DNA from: Aliarcobacter skirrowii CCUG 10374
GTDB lineage: Bacteria > Campylobacterota > Campylobacteria > Campylobacterales > Arcobacteraceae
Length of the DNA stretch: 64,000 bases
Direction: 5' to 3'
Assembly: GCF_003544835.1 (NCBI RefSeq)
Contig: NZ_CP032099.1
Coordinates: forward strand, 1,054,001-1,118,000
This document shows, in pieces, positions 59,132 through 64,000 of this stretch. A program made the translations under genes and the position numbers. Under the pieces are notes generated by a model that saw nothing but the letters and a program-made list of their open reading frames with translations, was not told the origin of the DNA and did not search any database. Numbering within the stretch: the first letter of the stretch is position 1; each line of letters opens with the position of its first letter.

Positions 59132-61960
59132 ATGATTGAAACATTTGGCTTAGCCATAGTTGCCCTTTTACCATTTTTAGCAGCTCCAATAGTTGCATAC
59201 TTGGCAAAATATAATCGCCTTGCGGCTGCTTGGAGTTCTGCAGCTGCTACTATTATGGCTTTTTTAGTTCTTCTTTTTTATATAAAACTTCCATTTGCTG
59301 GTATTACAACTATTCAATCATGGTCTTGGATAGAGTCAATTGGTTTGGATTTTGCTTTTAGATTAGATGGTCTTAGCCTTCTATTTTCATGCTTAATTCT
59401 TGGAATTGGACTTTTAATAATAATTTATGCAAGATACTATATAAGCACAAAAGATTGTATGGGAAGATTCTACTCTTATTTACTTCTTTTTATGGGTTCA
59501 ATGCTTGGAATTGTTCTATCTGAAAATATCATCCAAATGGTTGTATTTTGGGAGTTAACATCTTTATCATCTTTTTTATTAATTAGCTATTGGCAACATA
59601 AAGAAGAGGGGCGAGAAGGTGCTAAAATGGCACTTACAATAACAGGAGCTGGTGGTTTAGCTATGCTTGCTGGTGTATTGCTACTTGGACATATTGTTGG
59701 CAGTTACAATCTAAGTGATATTTTAGTAAGTGGTGATTTAATAAAAAGTAGCCCTTTATATACTCCTATAATTATTCTTATTTTACTTGGAGTTTTTACA
59801 AAATCAGCGCAATTTCCATTTCATTTTTGGTTACCTCACGCAATGGCAGCTCCAACACCAGTTTCTGCATATTTACACTCAGCAACAATGGTAAAAGCTG
59901 GAATATTTTTATTAGCAAGATTATATCCATCTTTAAGTGGTACAACAGAATGGATATTTTTAGTTACATTTGCAGGTCTTGCCACACTTTTAATTGGTGC
60001 ATTTACAGCAATGTTTAAACATGATATTAAAGGTTTATTGGCATATTCAACAATAAGTCATCTTGGATTAATAACTCTTTTATTTGGATTTTCTACTCCA
60101 CTTAGCGTTGTTGCAGCTATATTTCATATTATGAATCACGCAACATTTAAAGCATCACTTTTTATGGTTGCTGGTATTGTTGATCATGAAACAGGAACTA
60201 GAGATTTAAGAAAATTAAGTGGTCTTTGGGCATTTATGCCTCATACTGCAACTTTGGCTATGATAGCAGCAGCTTCAATGGCTGGAGTTCCACTTTTAAA
60301 TGGATTTTTATCAAAAGAGATGTTTTTTGAGAGAGCTTTAGATATAAATACACTAAGTATTGGAATTTTAATTCCAATTTTAGCAACAATTGCTGGAATA
60401 TTTTCTGTTGCTTACTCTTTAAAATTTGTTCATAATATATTTTTCAATGGAAAAACAAAAAAATTACCAAAAACTCCTCATGAACCACCAAGATTTATGA
60501 AAATTCCTATTGATTTATTGGTAATTATATGTTTTTTAGTTGGAACAGTTCCAGCTTTGACTATTGCTCCTCTTTTAGCAACTGCTGTTATGGGTTCTCT
60601 TCAAACTACTCTTCCAGAGTACTCTTTAGCTATTTGGCATGGTTTTAACGCTCCACTTATTATGAGTATAATTGCATTTATTTTGGGAATTTTACTATAT
60701 ACAAAAAGAGAGAAAACAACAGCTATTTTTGAAAAATATTTTGAAAAAATTGATGCAAGAGTCCCTTTTTATCTATTAGTTGAATCTATTTTTAAACTAT
60801 CAAATAAAGTTACATCTATTTTTGATAAAAGCTCTCTTCAAGGTATGATTGCTTGGTTTATTGTAGCCTCTTTAATAATTGGAGTTGCTGGATTTACTTA
60901 TGGAGACTCACCTTTATTTGGAAACAAAGAGTTTTTAGAAATTGATACTATAAGTTTAATTATGACTGCTATTTTAATTTTTGCAACTTTTGCAACTGCA
61001 TTTTTACATCATAAAAGGCTTTTAGCACTGATTATAATTGGAGTTGTTGGATTAATAGTTTCACTAATTTTTATTAAGTTTTCAGCTCCTGATTTAGCTT
61101 TAACACAACTAAGCGTTGAAGTTGTAACTATTGTTTTAATTCTTTTAGCACTATACTATCTTCCTCAAACAACTCCAAGAGAGTCTTCAAATCTTAGAAT
61201 TTCAAGGGATTTAATAATATCAATTTTAGTAGCAGTTGCTGTATTTATCTTAACTTTAGCAGTTTTAAGCAAAGAGTACTTAACTATTGCAGACTTTTTC
61301 CTAGAAAACTCTGTAAGTGGCGGTGGTGGAACAAATGTTGTAAATGTTATTTTAGTTGATTTTAGAGGCTTTGATACATTAGGAGAGATTACAGTTTTAG
61401 CACTTGCTGGTATTGGAATCTTTGCAATGATTCAAGGTTTAAATCTAAATACACAAAATAACAATCAAGAAGGTTTTGTTTGGAGTGAAGATAAACATCC
61501 ACTTATGATGCAAACTCTTACAAGAATGGTTCTACCTTTAATGTTAATGGTATCTGTTTATATATTTCTAAGAGGGCATAATCTTCCAGGTGGTGGGTTT
61601 ATTGCAGGACTTATAGCAGCAGTTGCATTAATTGTTCAATACTTAGCAAATGGAATTGAGTGGACAAAAAGTAGATTAAAATTTCAAAATGATAGTTTAA
61701 TTGCATATGGATTATTAATAGCAACTTTAACAGGTGTTATATCAATGTTTATAGATTATCCATTTTTAACATCAGCATTCTCTCACTTAAATTGGCCAAT
61801 AGTTGGAGAGTTTGAAGTAGCAAGTGCTATTGCTTTTGATTTAGGAGTATTTTTAGTTGTTGTTGGTTCTACTGTTTTAATATTGGTTCAATTGGGACAA
61901 CTAAGCAAAAATTCTCACAATATTACTAAAAAATTAGAAGAGAAAAAGGATAAAAACTAA
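59132..61960 (+). CDS. mnhA: Na+/H+ antiporter subunit A-B fusion (MnhA/MrpA with MrpB-like C-terminus)
   Basis: A 942-residue membrane protein. The first 500 residues are the NuoL-like proton-pumping module (FWELTSLSSFLLISYWQ, KSAQFPFHFWLPHAMAAPTPVSAYLHS in parts, with the conserved Lys residues). The middle is the MrpA C-terminal part (FSAPDLALTQLSVEVVTIVL). From about residue 790 comes an MrpB domain with YIFLRGHNLPGGGFIAGLI. MrpA alone is about 800 residues, so A and B are fused, as in PhaAB of alphaproteobacteria. It exchanges cytoplasmic Na+ for protons together with the following subunits. Confidence 0.92.
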   Translation: MIETFGLAIVALLPFLAAPIVAYLAKYNRLAAAWSSAAATIMAFLVLLFYIKLPFAGITTIQSWSWIESIGLDFAFRLDGLSLLFSCLILGIGLLIIIYARYYISTKDCMGRFYSYLLLFMGSMLGIVLSENIIQMVVFWELTSLSSFLLISYWQHKEEGREGAKMALTITGAGGLAMLAGVLLLGHIVGSYNLSDILVSGDLIKSSPLYTPIIILILLGVFTKSAQFPFHFWLPHAMAAPTPVSAYLHSATMVKAGIFLLARLYPSLSGTTEWIFLVTFAGLATLLIGAFTAMFKHDIKGLLAYSTISHLGLITLLFGFSTPLSVVAAIFHIMNHATFKASLFMVAGIVDHETGTRDLRKLSGLWAFMPHTATLAMIAAASMAGVPLLNGFLSKEMFFERALDINTLSIGILIPILATIAGIFSVAYSLKFVHNIFFNGKTKKLPKTPHEPPRFMKIPIDLLVIICFLVGTVPALTIAPLLATAVMGSLQTTLPEYSLAIWHGFNAPLIMSIIAFILGILLYTKREKTTAIFEKYFEKIDARVPFYLLVESIFKLSNKVTSIFDKSSLQGMIAWFIVASLIIGVAGFTYGDSPLFGNKEFLEIDTISLIMTAILIFATFATAFLHHKRLLALIIIGVVGLIVSLIFIKFSAPDLALTQLSVEVVTIVLILLALYYLPQTTPRESSNLRISRDLIISILVAVAVFILTLAVLSKEYLTIADFFLENSVSGGGGTNVVNVILVDFRGFDTLGEITVLALAGIGIFAMIQGLNLNTQNNNQEGFVWSEDKHPLMMQTLTRMVLPLMLMVSVYIFLRGHNLPGGGFIAGLIAAVALIVQYLANGIEWTKSRLKFQNDSLIAYGLLIATLTGVISMFIDYPFLTSAFSHLNWPIVGEFEVASAIAFDLGVFLVVVGSTVLILVQLGQLSKNSHNITKKLEEKKDKN

Positions 61961-62307
61961 TGGAAATATTACTAGCTTTAATAATAGCAGTTTTATGTGG
62001 AGTTGGTGTTTTTTTAACACTAAGAGCTAGAACATATCCTGTAGTTTTAGGTCTAACTTTATTAGCTTATGCTGTTAATCTATTTTTGTTTGCTATGGGA
62101 AGATTAAGTTTGAATGTTCCTGCAATTATTCAAGATGGTGCTTCAAGCTATGCAGACCCTCTTCCTCAAGCTTTAGTTCTAACAGCAATTGTAATTAGCT
62201 TTGGAATGACAGCTTTTGTAATTGTATTATCACTAAAAGCTTATGGTGAGTTAAAAAGTGATCATGTAGATGGAAAAAAGAGCTTAAATAAAGGAGAAAG
62301 AATATGA
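61960..62307 (+). CDS. mnhC: Na+/H+ antiporter subunit C (MnhC/MrpC, NuoK-like)
   Basis: A 115-residue protein with three membrane helices: LLALIIAVLCGVGVFLTLRA, VVLGLTLLAYAVNLFLFAMG and ALVLTAIVISFGMTAFVIVL. The ADPLPQALVLTAIVIS stretch is the MrpC/NuoK signature. It overlaps mnhA by one base (TAATG) and mnhD by four, so the subunits are translated as a coupled set. Confidence 0.93.
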   Translation: MEILLALIIAVLCGVGVFLTLRARTYPVVLGLTLLAYAVNLFLFAMGRLSLNVPAIIQDGASSYADPLPQALVLTAIVISFGMTAFVIVLSLKAYGELKSDHVDGKKSLNKGERI

Positions 62308-63815
62308 TTCATACTCCTATTTTACCTGTAATTATTCCTTTAATTGCTGGATTTTCACTACTTTTAATTAAAAGATTTGGACTTAAAACTCAAGAGATTT
62401 TCTCTTTAATATCTGTTTTTATAATAATTTTAGTCTCAATTTTTGCATTTACAAAAACTTTATCAAATGATATTTTTGTATATAGTTTAGGAAATTGGAA
62501 AGCTCCATTTGGAATTGTTTTAGTGCTTGATCAATTCTCAATTTTAATGGTACTTGTAACTTCTCTTTTAGCTTTTGGAGCACTTTGGTATGCAATTAGT
62601 GAAGGTATTGATAAAAAAGGTGCTCACTTTCATCCACTTTTTCAATTGCAACTTTTTGGATTAAATGGTGCTTTTTTAACAGGAGATCTATTTAATCTTT
62701 TTGTTTTCTTTGAAATTTTACTTCTTGCTAGTTATAGCCTACTTCTTCATGCAAAAGGTGAAGGGAGAGTAAAAGCTGGACTTCATTATGTTGTAATCAA
62801 TCTTGTTGGTTCAACTCTCTTTTTATTTGCAGTTGGAACTTTATATGGAATATTAGGAACTTTAAATATTGCTGATTTATCTCAAAAAGTAGCTCAATTA
62901 AGTCCTGAAAATGTTAGTGTTGTAGCATCTGCTGGACTTCTACTTTTGATTGTTTTTGGATTAAAAGCTGCTATGTTCCCTCTATATTTTTGGCTACCAA
63001 ATGCATATGGAAAAACAAGCGCTCCAGTTGCTGCTTTATTTGCTATTATGACAAAAGTTGGAATTTATTCAATCATAAGAGTTCATGGAACTATTTTTGG
63101 GCAAAATGCAAATGAATTAGCATTTTACTACACTCCTTGGGTTTTATATATCGGACTTATAACTTTAGTTTTAGCAACTTTTGGAGTTTTAAGTTCAAAA
63201 GAGCTTAAAACTCAAATATCTTATTTAGTTTTATTATCTGTTAGTACTATTTTAATAGCTATTGGAATAAATTCAAAAGAGGCATTAAGTGGAGCAATTT
63301 TTTATATGATTCACTCAACTTTTGTTGCAGGTGGATTTTTCTTAATTGCTGATGTTATTTTAAAAGCAAGAAATAGCACATCTTTAAGACCTAAAATGCC
63401 TATTTTTAAAAATGCAATACTAATAGGAAGTATATTTTTTATATTTGCTATTGCCATAGCTGGACTTCCACCTTTTAGTGGCTTTTTTGGGAAAATCATG
63501 ATTCTAAAATCTTCAATAAATCATACACAAACAGCTTTAATATTAACTACTGTTTTATTAAGTAGTCTATTGGTTATTGTATCTTTAGCAAGAAGTGGAA
63601 CAAATATATTTTATGATACAAGAGCAAATGAAGAAGAGTCAAATTATAAATTATCAAAATCAACTCTATCATCTATTCTTTATCTATTTTCATTTACTAT
63701 TATTTTGGTACTTTTTGCAAATAATATTACACAAATAACAGAAAATATAGCTTCAAATTTAGTTGATACAAATAGTTATATATCGACTGTTTTAAATCCA
63801 AATGGGGAGCTTTAA
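62304..63815 (+). CDS. mnhD: Na+/H+ antiporter subunit D (MnhD/MrpD, NuoN/M-like)
   Basis: A 503-residue polytopic protein of the complex I antiporter-like family: NGAFLTGDLFNLFVFFEILL is the MrpD signature with its conserved Glu, and FGLKAAMFPLYFWLPNAYG with SAPVAALFAIMTKVGIYSI holds the conserved Lys residues. AIAGLPPFSGFFGKIMIL closes the module. It probably provides a second ion path beside MrpA. It overlaps mnhC by four bases, and the mnhE start lies one base after its stop. Confidence 0.93.
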   Translation: MIHTPILPVIIPLIAGFSLLLIKRFGLKTQEIFSLISVFIIILVSIFAFTKTLSNDIFVYSLGNWKAPFGIVLVLDQFSILMVLVTSLLAFGALWYAISEGIDKKGAHFHPLFQLQLFGLNGAFLTGDLFNLFVFFEILLLASYSLLLHAKGEGRVKAGLHYVVINLVGSTLFLFAVGTLYGILGTLNIADLSQKVAQLSPENVSVVASAGLLLLIVFGLKAAMFPLYFWLPNAYGKTSAPVAALFAIMTKVGIYSIIRVHGTIFGQNANELAFYYTPWVLYIGLITLVLATFGVLSSKELKTQISYLVLLSVSTILIAIGINSKEALSGAIFYMIHSTFVAGGFFLIADVILKARNSTSLRPKMPIFKNAILIGSIFFIFAIAIAGLPPFSGFFGKIMILKSSINHTQTALILTTVLLSSLLVIVSLARSGTNIFYDTRANEEESNYKLSKSTLSSILYLFSFTIILVLFANNITQITENIASNLVDTNSYISTVLNPNGEL

Positions 63816-63816
63816 T

Positions 63817-64000
63817 ATGAAAGATACAAATAGTTTTTTGCCTCATCCAATTTTATCTTTTATGCTTGTTATTATTTGGTTACTACTAAATAATACAGTA
63901 GCTGCTGGACATATTGTTTTGGGAATTGTATTAGCAATTTTAATACCTTGGTTTACATCAAGTTTTTGGCAAAGAATGGTTTATATAGGCTCTTTTTTTA
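63817..64000 (+). CDS. mnhE: Na+/H+ antiporter subunit E (MnhE/MrpE), N-terminal part
   Basis: The gene is cut by the right window edge; 61 codons are visible (MKDTNSFLPHPILSFMLVII, then WLLLNNTVAAGHIVLGIVLA further on). A PHP-x-LS start and two helices with a WLLLNNT segment are those of MrpE, which always follows MrpD in mrp operons. It should be followed by mnhF and mnhG outside the window. Confidence 0.88.
   Translation, partial: MKDTNSFLPHPILSFMLVIIWLLLNNTVAAGHIVLGIVLAILIPWFTSSFWQRMVYIGSFF

Noticed and set aside
1-64000. tRNA, rRNA, CRISPR arrays and insertion sequences
   Set aside because: I searched by eye for G+C-rich cloverleaf blocks, spaced short repeats and transposase motifs and saw none. 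Weak or unusual tRNA genes could be missed without a covariance search.

Overview
The window is AT-rich DNA (well under 35% G+C by eye) with densely packed, mostly short-spaced operons, many TTG/GTG starts behind clear AAGGAG-type ribosome sites, and a gene set typical of Campylobacterota, most likely Arcobacteraceae (Arcobacter/Aliarcobacter-like). Markers are the periplasmic sulfite oxidase pair like Campylobacter Cj0005/Cj0004, a short ComEC without the metallo-beta-lactamase part, an all-alpha dimeric-type dUTPase, a CZB-type chemoreceptor and an Mrp antiporter with fused A and B subunits. The genus is an inference; no rRNA or tRNA gene is present to anchor it.

Layout. 1-6.2 kb: edge of nadE, small Fe-S and DnaJ-like genes on the minus strand, then tatB-tatC-queA-exonuclease and sorA-sorB on the plus strand. 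6.2-22.8 kb: housekeeping and signalling genes: comEC, a large membrane-TPR protein, a GGCT-like protein, a GlcF/LutA-type Fe-S protein, lgt, a winged-helix regulator, a chemoreceptor, a ribA-rsmG-small genes-glyS operon, hemB and a PAS histidine kinase/response regulator pair. 22.8-50.7 kb: one long minus-strand surface polysaccharide locus (galE, sugar transferase, glycosyltransferases, Wzx flippase, a CMP-sugar-like segment, dTDP-3-acetamido-sugar genes, rmlABCD and an EPS-type MarR regulator at the upstream end). 50.8-53.2 kb: a second HipA-type module and toxin-antitoxin debris. 53.2-64 kb: aldo/keto reductase, SLAC1-family channel, dut, recR, dnaJ and the start of an mnh (mrp) Na+/H+ antiporter operon that runs off the window.

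How it works together. rmlABCD make dTDP-rhamnose; RmlA/RmlB also supply the intermediate for the FdtA/FdtC/FdtB-like trio, which should give a dTDP-3-acetamido-3,6-dideoxyhexose. The 37.6-40.7 kb block (two CMP-sugar-type cytidylyltransferases, an epimerase, a HpcH/HpaI-type aldolase and a HAD phosphatase) looks like a pathway for an unusual activated acid sugar; one of its genes, a DRE-TIM-type aldolase, survives only as a 5' fragment. The PF02397 sugar transferase would start the repeat unit on the lipid carrier, the glycosyltransferases extend it and Wzx flips it. No convincing Wzy polymerase is visible.

The most interesting feature is that this locus carries accessory modules in the same orientation as the biosynthetic genes: hipA-hipB, a pair of an AAA ATPase and a small PD-(D/E)XK-like nuclease, a membrane KAP-type NTPase, a KilA-N protein, mazEF and an unknown membrane protein. 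Three of these modules (hipAB, ATPase/nuclease, KAP NTPase) sit between two copies of the 5' end of the gene that follows them (46, 86 and about 20 bp). This points to a common insertion-duplication history without any transposase. The ATPase/nuclease pair and the KAP NTPase are candidate anti-phage systems.
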